Positions 26,550 to 34,230 of a stretch of 64,000 nt of DNA are shown here, piece by piece (the first letter of the stretch is position 1; every line of letters begins with the position of its first letter). Location: contig NZ_LT859959.1 in the NCBI RefSeq assembly GCF_900176205.1, positions 7,733,099 to 7,797,098 on the forward strand. Reading direction: 5' to 3'. Made by a program: the position numbers and the translations under genes. Below the pieces are notes generated by a model, which was not told the DNA's origin, ran no database searches, and saw only the letters and a program-made list of their open reading frames with translations. This DNA is from Bradyrhizobium sp. ORS 285 (lineage in GTDB: Bacteria; Pseudomonadota; Alphaproteobacteria; Rhizobiales; Xanthobacteraceae).

Positions 26550-27032
26550 ATGGAATCCTCCGCCGCCAGGATCAGCCTCGTCCCCGTCGACCGCCGCCAG
26601 TCGGAGACGGCACTGGCGATCGCGCGCGGCACCTCGCGTCTGCTGCGTTCGCTCGGCTTCGCCACGATCAGCGAGCTGCCGCTGCCGTCGGGCCGGCGCG
26701 CCGACCTCGTGGCGCTGAACGAGCGCGGCGAGATCTGGATCGTCGAGATCAAGTCGTCGGTCGAGGATCTCCGCGCCGATCACAAATGGGAGGAGTATCG
26801 CCTCCATTGCGACCGGCTGTTCTTTGCCTTCACGCAGGACCTGCCTTGCAAGCTGTTTCCGCAGAGCACCGGCCTGATCGTGGCCGATGCCTATGGCGCC
26901 CATCTGCATTGCGAGGCGCCCGAGCACAAACTGCCGGCCCCGACCCGCAAGCTGATGACGGTCCGCTTCGCGCTCGCAGCCGCCCAGCGCATGAACCGCC
27001 TGATCGACCCGCAAGGCCATCTCGGCGATTGA
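26550..27032 (+). CDS. mmcB: MmcB-family DNA repair protein
   Basis: 160 residues of the MmcB family (PF06319), an SOS-associated DNA-repair protein of alphaproteobacteria. Signature GRRADLVALNERGEIWIVEIKSS (Asp...Glu-x-Lys of a PD-(D/E)XK nuclease fold), then VEDLRADHKWEEYR and CDRLFFAF. It is cytoplasmic. The ATG at 26550 sits 122 bases from the divergent treS-like start. No LexA-type operator was confirmed upstream. Confidence 0.88.
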   Translation: MESSAARISLVPVDRRQSETALAIARGTSRLLRSLGFATISELPLPSGRRADLVALNERGEIWIVEIKSSVEDLRADHKWEEYRLHCDRLFFAFTQDLPCKLFPQSTGLIVADAYGAHLHCEAPEHKLPAPTRKLMTVRFALAAAQRMNRLIDPQGHLGD

Positions 27033-27269
27033 TCGCGGTGGCCGTCCACGCATCGCCATCCGTCGACTCACTCATCAGGCACAGAATACCGTCCCGGACG
27101 ATTTGTGACCGAGAATGAGGCGTTGTGGTCTTGTCAGACGATGCAGAGCACGACCGGCGGATTCATTCCGCAGCTTTGCCCGACAATTGCCCCGCATGGG
27201 GCGCAACAATCCGGAACAATCTTAACGTTCGAACGGTATCCAGCCCAGGGGTGCAGACAGGGACGGGCG

Positions 27270-27635
27270 ATGCGTTGGCTGGTCTTGGCGATGACATTGC
27301 TGTTTGCGACGGAGCTTCGCGCAGAGGAAATGGCGTTCTACGTCATTGGCGTGGGCACGGATTCCTGCGAGCGCTTCATCGCCGCCGCCGAGGAGCAGCC
27401 GCCCGGCACCTACAAGGCGATCGGCAACCCTGACGGGCCCTATGTCAACGCCATCTCCAAATATCAGCAATGGATGATGGGCTACGTCTCGGCGGTCAAC
27501 GCCGCGCGCGGCGACGAGGGCATGCAGATCAAGCTCGATCTCACCGAGATGGACAGCTGGATGCGCAACTGGTGCAGCCGCAACCAGCGGCGCACGGTCT
27601 TCCACGCGCTGCAGGCGTTCGTGAAGTCGCATTGA
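27270..27635 (+). CDS. Small exported protein of unknown function
   Basis: 121 residues. MRWLVLAMTLLFATELRAEE is a signal peptide with a probable cut after RAEE or LRA. The mature part carries two cysteines (TDSCERFIAA and RNWCSRNQ) that may pair in the periplasm, and helix-rich sequence YQQWMMGYVSAVNAAR. The layout resembles small HdeA-like or Rap1a-type periplasmic proteins, but I do not recognise the family. Start 27270 is chosen for the signal peptide and the AGGGACGGGCG upstream; the frame is open 55 codons earlier. It ends 16 bases from regR, which converges on it. Confidence 0.75.
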   Translation: MRWLVLAMTLLFATELRAEEMAFYVIGVGTDSCERFIAAAEEQPPGTYKAIGNPDGPYVNAISKYQQWMMGYVSAVNAARGDEGMQIKLDLTEMDSWMRNWCSRNQRRTVFHALQAFVKSH

Positions 27636-27651
27636 AATGAGGCTGGCGCGC

Positions 27652-28212
27652 CTATTTCGGCGCGCGCTTCGCCAGGATGCGCTGCAGTGTGCGGCGGTGC
27701 ATGTTGAGGCGGCGCGCGGTCTCCGAGACGTTGCGGTTGCACATCTCGTAGATGCGCTGGATGTGCTCCCAGCGCACGCGGTCGGCCGACATCGGGTTCG
27801 ACGGCAGCTCGGATTTTTCGCTGGTGGTCGCCAGCAGGGCGGCGACGACGTCGTCAGCATCGGCCGGCTTCGCCAGATAGTCGACGGCGCCCATCTTCAC
27901 GGCGGTGACGGCGGTGGCGATATTGCCGTAGCCGGTCAGCACGATGGCGCGGGCTTCGGGGCGCTTGCGCTTCAGCGCCGACACGACGTCGAGCCCATTG
28001 CCGTCACCCAGCCGAAGGTCGACCACGGCGAACGCGGGGGCTGCCTTGCCGATCTCGGAAATGCCTTCGGCCACGCTCTCACAGGAGGTGACGGTAAAGC
28101 CGCGGGTTTCCATGGCGCGCGACAGCCGCTCCAGGAAGGGCTTGTCGTCCTCGACGATGAGAAGGGAGCGGTCCGGGTGGTTCGTCAATTCGGCGATGGC
28201 GCCCACGGTCAT
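27652..28212 (-). CDS. regR: RegR/ActR-type redox response regulator
   Basis: 186 residues, RegA/PrrA/ActR/RegR family. Receiver with phosphoacceptor Asp65 (AVVDLRLGDGNGLDV), Thr region LTGYG, Lys115 (LAKPAD), then a short linker and a Fis-type helix-turn-helix (about 158-183, NVSETARRLNMHRRTLQRIL). These regulators switch energy and nitrogen-fixation genes under low oxygen. ATG 28212 is preceded by GAGGAT. It lies 149 bases downstream of the sensor kinase gene on the same strand. Confidence 0.92.
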   Translation of the reverse strand: MTVGAIAELTNHPDRSLLIVEDDKPFLERLSRAMETRGFTVTSCESVAEGISEIGKAAPAFAVVDLRLGDGNGLDVVSALKRKRPEARAIVLTGYGNIATAVTAVKMGAVDYLAKPADADDVVAALLATTSEKSELPSNPMSADRVRWEHIQRIYEMCNRNVSETARRLNMHRRTLQRILAKRAPK

Positions 28213-28361
28213 ATCCTCAGGAGAAGGCTCGGTTGGTTACGAGACGATCTGTGTCAGCATCATATGGTCCGCCGATCCGGCGCTGCCAAGATCGCGGGAT
28301 GCCGCAGTCTGCGGCGTGACGCCGCGCAGGCTGGCCGGCCGTATACCAGTGCGGGCGCCAT

Positions 28362-29726
28362 TCATTCTTGCGGTTCCACGTCGTTACCGTCCTCGCTGGC
28401 CTCGAAACGTCGCCGCGGCCAGGAGATCTGGACCACGGCGCCATGGTCCGGGAAGGTGCGGTTGGTAAACGAGACCTTGGCGCCGGTACGCTCCAGCAAG
28501 GTGCGGGCGATGAAGACGCCGAGCCCCAGGCCGCCGCCCTGGTTGCCGCCTTGGCCATCCTCGCCGCTGCGCCGGCGCGACAGATAGGGCTGACCGATCC
28601 GCTTCACGATATCAGGAGCGAAGCCCGGTCCATCGTCGGAGATCACCAGCTCGACGACGTCGTTATTCCACCAGGCATTCACTTCGACGGCGTTGCGCGC
28701 GAAGTCGACCGCATTCTCGAGGATGTTGCCGACGCCGTAGAGGATCGCGGGATTGCGCGTCCCGACCGGCTCCTTCGCGGCGGTCACGGCGACGCGGACC
28801 TTGATGTCGACGCCGAAGTCGCGGTGGGGGGCGACGGTTTCCTCGATCAAGGTCGACAGCTTCATCCGGTCGAACATCGAGCCGGTCGACGAGAGCTGGG
28901 TGATCTTGCCGAGGATATCGCGGCAGCGCTGGGCCTGTTCGCGCAGGGTCTTGATGTCGGACGTGACCTGGCTGTTGTCCTGCAGCGCCCGCTCCAATTC
29001 GCGCGAGATCAGCACGATGGTGGCCAAGGGCGTGCCGAGCTCGTGCGCCGCGGCCGCCGCGAGCCCGTCGAGCTGGGTCAGATGCTGCTCGCGGGCGAGC
29101 ACCAGCTCGGTGGCGGCGAGCGCGTCCGACAGCTTGCGCGCCTCCTCGGTCACCTGGAAGGCGTAGAGGCTGGTGACGCCGATCGCGAGTGCGATCGAGA
29201 GCCAGACGCCGAACAGGTAGATCGGCGGGAAGATCAGCGGCTCTTCGCCCTCCCAGGGCAGCGGCAGATGCATGAAAAACAGCGCGGTGGCGCAGGCCAC
29301 CGCGAGCAGCCCGAGCATGATCGTCAGCCGCACGGGCAGGGCGGTCGCCGCGATCAGCACCGGCGCCAGGAACATGTAGGAGAACGGGTTCTCCAGCCCG
29401 CCGGTGAGATAGAGCAGCACCGTCAGCTCGATGATGTTGAGCGCCAGCAGTCCGGCGGCATGCGGCGGCTCCAGCAGCTGCATCGGGTTGAAGGTGATCT
29501 GCAGGCCGAGATTGAGCAGCGCCGACACGCTGATCACGGCGAGGCAGGGCACCACCGGCAGATCGAACTCCAGCCCCTGCACGACGATGAAGATCGCGCT
29601 GAGTTGACCGAGCGCGGCGAGCCAGCGCAGCCGCAGGATGGTATCGAGCCGGACGCGCTGGCGCGGATGGCGATAATCCGTGTCGGGCGTATCGATGATC
29701 AGGGCATCGGTCATGGCTTCGGTCAT
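28362..29726 (-). CDS. regS: RegS/RegB-type redox-sensing histidine kinase
   Basis: 454 residues with six membrane segments. It contains the ubiquinone-site motif GGLENPF (109-115), phosphoacceptor His228 in AAAHELGTPLATI, and Cys268 in QRCRDILGK, the redox cysteine of the dimer interface; in R. capsulatus RegB the equivalents are His225 and Cys265. ATPase motifs NILENAVDFA, DDGPGF and GGLGLGVFIA are intact. Start 29726 has no strong RBS; another ATG lies four codons on. It is paired with regR downstream and divergent from an ABC exporter. Confidence 0.92.
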   Translation of the reverse strand: MTEAMTDALIIDTPDTDYRHPRQRVRLDTILRLRWLAALGQLSAIFIVVQGLEFDLPVVPCLAVISVSALLNLGLQITFNPMQLLEPPHAAGLLALNIIELTVLLYLTGGLENPFSYMFLAPVLIAATALPVRLTIMLGLLAVACATALFFMHLPLPWEGEEPLIFPPIYLFGVWLSIALAIGVTSLYAFQVTEEARKLSDALAATELVLAREQHLTQLDGLAAAAAHELGTPLATIVLISRELERALQDNSQVTSDIKTLREQAQRCRDILGKITQLSSTGSMFDRMKLSTLIEETVAPHRDFGVDIKVRVAVTAAKEPVGTRNPAILYGVGNILENAVDFARNAVEVNAWWNNDVVELVISDDGPGFAPDIVKRIGQPYLSRRRSGEDGQGGNQGGGLGLGVFIARTLLERTGAKVSFTNRTFPDHGAVVQISWPRRRFEASEDGNDVEPQE

Positions 29727-29825
29727 GGTCGGGAACTTTAAACCCGCGCAGGCGCGGCGACAAATCGGCTTGGCCGTTGGTGGCCTGTTGCGGTTTGCGG
29801 CACAATGCCTCAATGAACCCAGGAC

Positions 29826-30617
29826 ATGACGCAAGATGACGCAGCGCCGACGCCTTCGTCGGCTTCCGGTTCAGGTTCGCCTGCGATAGCGGTGTCGCGC
29901 CTGACCAAGGTCTACAAGACGGCCACGGCCGTCGACGGCATTTCGTTCGCAATTCGCCGCGGCAGCATCACCGGGCTGCTCGGCGGCAACGGGGCCGGCA
30001 AGACCACGACGATCGCGATGATCATGGGGCTGGTGCAGCCGACCTCCGGCACCGTCGAGGTGCTCGGCCATCAGATGCCGGCCGAGGCGGCCGCCGTGCT
30101 CGGGCGGATGAATTTCGAGAGCCCCTATGTCGACATGCCGATGCGGCTGACGGTGCGGCAGAACCTGACCATCTTCGGCCGGCTCTATGCGGTGGACCAT
30201 CTCAAGGAGCGCATCGCCGAGCTCGCATCGCAGCTCGACCTCACCGATTTCATCGACCGCGCCAGCGGCAAGCTGTCGGCCGGGCAGAAGACGCGCGTGG
30301 CGCTCGCCAAGGCGCTGATCAACGATCCCGAGCTCCTGCTGCTCGACGAGCCCACGGCCTCGCTCGACCCGGACACCGCGGACTGGGTGCGCGGTCATCT
30401 CGAGCGCTACCGCAAGCGCCGCAACGCCAGCATTCTGCTCGCCTCGCACAACATGCTGGAGGTCGAGCGTCTCTGCGACCGGGTCATCATCATGAAGCGC
30501 GGGCGGATCGAGGACGATGACAGCCCGGCCCAGATCATGGCGCGCTACAACCGCTCGACCTTGGAGGAGGTGTTCCTCGACGTCGCCCGCGGCCGTGATT
30601 GGGAGGCTGCACAATGA
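29826..30617 (+). CDS. ABC-2 type transporter ATP-binding protein
   Basis: 263 residues. Walker A GGNGAGKTT, signature LSAGQKTRVALAKAL, Walker B LLLLDEPTASLDP, switch His in LLASHNM. The first 20 residues are low-complexity Ser/Ala/Gly. DRI/Nod-type exporters have this sequence pattern, so it drives export rather than import. It overlaps the permease gene as ATGA, and is divergent from regS across 99 bases. Substrate unknown; a polysaccharide, drug or lipid would fit. Confidence 0.92.
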   Translation: MTQDDAAPTPSSASGSGSPAIAVSRLTKVYKTATAVDGISFAIRRGSITGLLGGNGAGKTTTIAMIMGLVQPTSGTVEVLGHQMPAEAAAVLGRMNFESPYVDMPMRLTVRQNLTIFGRLYAVDHLKERIAELASQLDLTDFIDRASGKLSAGQKTRVALAKALINDPELLLLDEPTASLDPDTADWVRGHLERYRKRRNASILLASHNMLEVERLCDRVIIMKRGRIEDDDSPAQIMARYNRSTLEEVFLDVARGRDWEAAQ

Positions 30618-31426
30618 ACGATCTGTCCTTGGCAATCGCCCCGCACCGCATTGGCGCGATGGTCCTGCGCTACTGGTACCTGCTGCTGTCGTCCTGGCCG
30701 CGGCTGTTGGAGCTGATGTACTGGCCGACCCTGCAGATCATCACCTGGGGCTTCCTGCAGACCTACATCGCCAGCAATGCCGGGTTCTTCGCCCGTGCCG
30801 GCGGCACGCTGATCGGCGCCGTGATCCTGTGGGACATCCTGTTCCGCGGCCAGCTCGGCTTCTCGATCTCCTTCCTCGAGGAGATGTGGGCGCGCAACAT
30901 CGGCAATCTGATGATGAGCCCGCTCACCCCGATCGAATTCCTGCTGGCGCTGATGACGATGAGCCTGGTCCGGCTCGCCATCGGCATCATCCCGATGACC
31001 CTGATCGCGGTCTGGTTCTTCGATTTCAACTTCTACAGCCTCGGCCTGCCGCTGATCGCGTTCTTCTGCAATCTGATCTTCACCTCATGGGCGGTCGGCA
31101 TCTTCGTGTCGGGTCTGGTGCTGCGCAACGGGCTCGGCGCCGAGAGCATCGTCTGGACCCTGATGTTCGCGCTGATGCCGCTCACCTGCGTCTATTATCC
31201 GGTGCAGGTGCTGCCGCACTGGCTGCAGCTCGTCGCCTGGTCGCTGCCGCCGACCTACGTGTTCGAAGGCATGCGGGCGCTGCTGACCGATCACGTCTTC
31301 CGCGCCGACCTGATGCTGACCGCGCTCGGGCTCAATGCCGCCCTGCTGTTGGCGTCGTTTGCGGCATTTATTGCTCTGTTACGCAGCGCGCGCCGCGCCG
31401 GCTCGCTGCTGTCCTCAGGGGAATAA
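30614..31426 (+). CDS. ABC-2 type transporter permease
   Basis: 270 residues with about six membrane segments and the ABC-2 motif in the C-terminal half (ALMPLTCVYYPVQVLPHWLQLVAWSLPPTYVFEGMR). Start at ATG 30614, overlapping the ATPase stop, chosen over an in-frame GTG/ATG five codons earlier. With the ATPase it forms a half-transporter dimer, similar to the NodIJ/DrrAB exporters. Confidence 0.92.
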   Translation: MNDLSLAIAPHRIGAMVLRYWYLLLSSWPRLLELMYWPTLQIITWGFLQTYIASNAGFFARAGGTLIGAVILWDILFRGQLGFSISFLEEMWARNIGNLMMSPLTPIEFLLALMTMSLVRLAIGIIPMTLIAVWFFDFNFYSLGLPLIAFFCNLIFTSWAVGIFVSGLVLRNGLGAESIVWTLMFALMPLTCVYYPVQVLPHWLQLVAWSLPPTYVFEGMRALLTDHVFRADLMLTALGLNAALLLASFAAFIALLRSARRAGSLLSSGE

Positions 31427-31493
31427 TTGCGTTTTCCCGTGGATTTTCGGGCTCATTTCGCGCCCTTAAGGCACCAACTCGTAACACACCGCA

Positions 31494-31522
31494 TTGACGC
31501 TTAATTACGCATTCGGCAGTAT
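31494..31522 (+). promoter_or_regulatory. Candidate sigma-70-type promoter of phaZ
   Basis: TTGACG (31494-31499), 17-base spacer, CAGTAT (31517-31522), 28 bases before the phaZ ATG. The -35 box and spacing fit well; the -10 box is imperfect. Confidence 0.4.
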
Positions 31523-31550
31523 GCTGCGTTGCAGAGAGGGTTGAACGAGA

Positions 31551-32879
31551 ATGCCGATAGGTGAGTTTGGCGGTGCACCGCCCCTGGCGTCGGAAGGCAG
31601 TCCTGTCCTGACGACGCCGATGTACTGGATGTACGAAATGGCGCATGCCTCGCTCAATCCGGCGCGCGCCGTCACCGACGCCACCAAGATCCTGTTTCAG
31701 AACCCGCTCAATCCGTGGGCGCACACCGAGATGGGCAAGTCGATCGCGGCGGCCTGCGAATTGTTCGAGCGCACCACGCGCCGCTACGGCAAGCCCGAAT
31801 GGGGCCTCGACGAGACCGAGGTCAACGGCGTCAAGACCCCGGTCGAGGTCCGCGTCATCTGGGAAAAGCCGTTCTGCCGCGTGCTCCATTTCGACCGCAA
31901 GCACATCCGCCCGCTCCGCGCGCCCCAGCCGCGCCTGCTGATCGTGGCGCCGATGTCCGGCCATTACGCGACGCTTCTGCGCGGCACGGTCGAGGCGTTC
32001 CTGCCGACCCACGAGGTCTACATCACCGATTGGGCCGATGCCCGCATGGTGCCGCTGGCCGAGGGCCGCTTCGATCTCGACGACTACATCGATTACGTCA
32101 TCGAGATGCTGCGCTTCCTCGGTACCAACATGCATGTCATGGCGGTGTGCCAGCCGGCGGTGCCGGTGCTGGCGGCGGTGTCCGTCATGGAGGCAGAACG
32201 CGATCCATTCGCACCAATCTCCATGACCTTGATGGGTGGACCGATCGACACCCGTCGCAATCCGACCGCGGTGAACAACCTCGCCCAGGAGCGCGGCATC
32301 GACTGGTTCCGCAACCATGTCATCACCAAGGTCCCGTTCCCGCATCCCGGCGTGATGCGTGACGTCTATCCGGGCTTCCTGCAGCTCAACGGGTTCATCA
32401 GCATGAACCTCGACCGCCATGTCGACGCCCACAAGGCGCTGTTCGCCAACCTCGTGAAGGGCGACGGCGACCAGGTCGACAAGCATCGCGACTTCTACGA
32501 CGAGTATCTCGCCGTCATGGACCTGGCTGCGGAATATTATTTGCAGACGGTGGAGACGGTGTTCATCAAGCATTCGCTGCCGAAGGGCGAGATGACTCAC
32601 CGCGGCACGCTGGTCGATCCGTCGAAGGTCACCCGCGTCGCGTTGATGACGGTCGAAGGCGAGAAGGACGACATCTCCGGTCTTGGTCAGACCGAAGCGA
32701 CGCATGGTTTGTGCTCGTCGATCCCGGATCATCGCCGGGTTCACTACGTGCAACCGGGTGTCGGTCATTACGGCGTGTTCAACGGATCACGATTCAAGTC
32801 GGAGATCGTGCCGCGCATCAACGACTTCATGCTCTCGGCAGCTGATCCCAAGTCGCTGCTTGCGATTGCTGCTGAATAG
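31551..32879 (+). CDS. phaZ: Intracellular polyhydroxybutyrate depolymerase
   Basis: 442 residues of the PhaZ (PHB_depo_C) family, which degrades storage granules inside the cell. Family start MYWMYEMAHASLNPARAV follows a 23-residue N-terminal extension. The nucleophile is a cysteine, not serine: Cys200 in MAVCQPAVPVLAA, as in the R. eutropha intracellular enzyme. The C-terminal half has MTVEGEKDDISGLGQT (catalytic Asp region) and QPGVGHYGVFNG (catalytic His). Start 31551 follows GAGAGGG; a start at residue 24 is possible. It stands alone in its transcript. Confidence 0.93.
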   Translation: MPIGEFGGAPPLASEGSPVLTTPMYWMYEMAHASLNPARAVTDATKILFQNPLNPWAHTEMGKSIAAACELFERTTRRYGKPEWGLDETEVNGVKTPVEVRVIWEKPFCRVLHFDRKHIRPLRAPQPRLLIVAPMSGHYATLLRGTVEAFLPTHEVYITDWADARMVPLAEGRFDLDDYIDYVIEMLRFLGTNMHVMAVCQPAVPVLAAVSVMEAERDPFAPISMTLMGGPIDTRRNPTAVNNLAQERGIDWFRNHVITKVPFPHPGVMRDVYPGFLQLNGFISMNLDRHVDAHKALFANLVKGDGDQVDKHRDFYDEYLAVMDLAAEYYLQTVETVFIKHSLPKGEMTHRGTLVDPSKVTRVALMTVEGEKDDISGLGQTEATHGLCSSIPDHRRVHYVQPGVGHYGVFNGSRFKSEIVPRINDFMLSAADPKSLLAIAAE

Positions 32880-32897
32880 CGTCGAGCAAGGGATTCT

Positions 32898-32930
32898 GCG
32901 CAGTCGAATCCGACTGCGCGTTAACTCTTT
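32898..32930 (+). terminator. Terminator candidate after phaZ
   Basis: Stem GCGCAGTCG (32898-32906) / CGACTGCGC (32911-32919) with a 4-nt AATC loop, followed by GTTAACTCTTT. The T-run is interrupted, so intrinsic termination would be moderate. Confidence 0.5.
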
Positions 32931-33171
32931 GAAGAGACTTCGAAAACCCGATTTCAGGAGTGACTCAAGCAGTGAATGTGGCGTCGCTGCTTGAGCGATG
33001 CTTCTGAGTCCGAATTCACTTCTTCACGTCGCGCAGAGGCCCAAGCTCTGGGGTGCGGAACCCCCGGAGCCCCTGTATGTTGGGCAAATGATTTGTTTTT
33101 GCGCCGAGCGCTTTCCCTGGCGGTGGATATGGCAAAATCCGGGCGAGTTCTTCCCTCCCGGACTGACAGAA

Positions 33172-33927
33172 ATGGCCACTCGCGCGCTACTCTATCGGCG
33201 GCCCGCCGAACCCTCGCGTCTTCTCGTCAAGCACGGCTCGCAAATCTACTCGATTAGATTGCGGCGTCACCGTCGTGCGCGACGTTATACACTGAGAATC
33301 CATCCGTCGGATCGCGAAGCGATCCTGACGATGCCTCCGCGCGGCACCATCATCGAAGCGAAAGACTTCGCGCAGCGTCACGGCGCGTGGATCGCGGCAC
33401 GTCTCGGCCGTTTGCCGAAGGCGGCGCCGTTCCTGCCGGGCACCTTGGTGCCGCTGCGCGGTGTGCCGCACAAGATCGTGCACCGCGCCGGCGAGCGCGG
33501 CACGGTGTGGACCGAGACGCGAGACAGCGGCGAGAAGATCCTGTGCGTGGCCGGCGGCATCGAGCACACCGAGCGCCGCGTGCTCGACTTCCTCAAGCGC
33601 GAGGCACGTCGCGACCTGCAGAAGGCCTCCGACGCCTATGCCGAGCAGCTCGGCGTGAAGGTGAAGCGGCTGTCGATCCGCGACCAGTCGAGCCGCTGGG
33701 GCTCGTGCACCTCGGCCGGCTCGCTGTCGTTCTCGTGGCGCCTGATCCTCGCGCCGCCCTTCGTGCTCGATTATCTCGCGGCGCATGAGGTCGCCCATCT
33801 GATCGAGATGAACCACTCGGCGCGGTTCTGGAAGGTGTGCGGCAAGATCTGCGGCTCGGTGGAGCGCGCCAAGAAGTGGCTCGACACCTGCGGCAACGAC
33901 CTGCACCGCTACGGCGTCGAGGACTGA
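33172..33927 (+). CDS. YgjP-like (DUF45) zinc metallopeptidase
   Basis: 251 residues. The zinc motif HEVAHLIEMNHSARFW (HExxH plus a downstream His) and the preceding RWGSCTSAGSLSFSWRLILAPPFVLDYL mark the M48-related YgjP family (PF01863). The role of this family is poorly known; some act with restriction enzymes or as proteases. Start 33172 (MATRALLYRR) is one option; the frame is open to 32998. The first residues are basic (RLRRHRRARRYTLRIHP), which is usual. It is followed by a hairpin terminator. Confidence 0.85.
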   Translation: MATRALLYRRPAEPSRLLVKHGSQIYSIRLRRHRRARRYTLRIHPSDREAILTMPPRGTIIEAKDFAQRHGAWIAARLGRLPKAAPFLPGTLVPLRGVPHKIVHRAGERGTVWTETRDSGEKILCVAGGIEHTERRVLDFLKREARRDLQKASDAYAEQLGVKVKRLSIRDQSSRWGSCTSAGSLSFSWRLILAPPFVLDYLAAHEVAHLIEMNHSARFWKVCGKICGSVERAKKWLDTCGNDLHRYGVED

Positions 33928-33957
33928 GGCAGCGACCGATCGGCGATGGAAGACGAC

Positions 33958-33992
33958 AATGGCCCGGCCTCTTGGTCCGGGCCATTTGTTTG
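33958..33992 (+). terminator. Rho-independent terminator after the metallopeptidase gene
   Basis: Stem AATGGCCCGG / CCGGGCCATT (33958-33967 and 33977-33986) with a 9-nt loop, followed by TGTTT. Confidence 0.65.
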
Positions 33993-34230
33993 AGTTCCGC
34001 GATCGCAGCAGAAGCGATCCATCAGCTATCGAATTCTTAAGCCTCCTCACATGCAACCAGAGGAGACCGTCCAATTCAGCAGCGCTTTAACGTGGCTGTA
34101 ACGACGACCTCTCAGATTCGAGCTTGATCAACCCCCCAAGGTGACGCCCCCGGCAGCAGTCAGGGCGTTCGCTGCAACCCAAGTGCTGATCGTTTTCTCT
34201 CGAAACGTGCAGCGCGCCTCGAATCGAACG

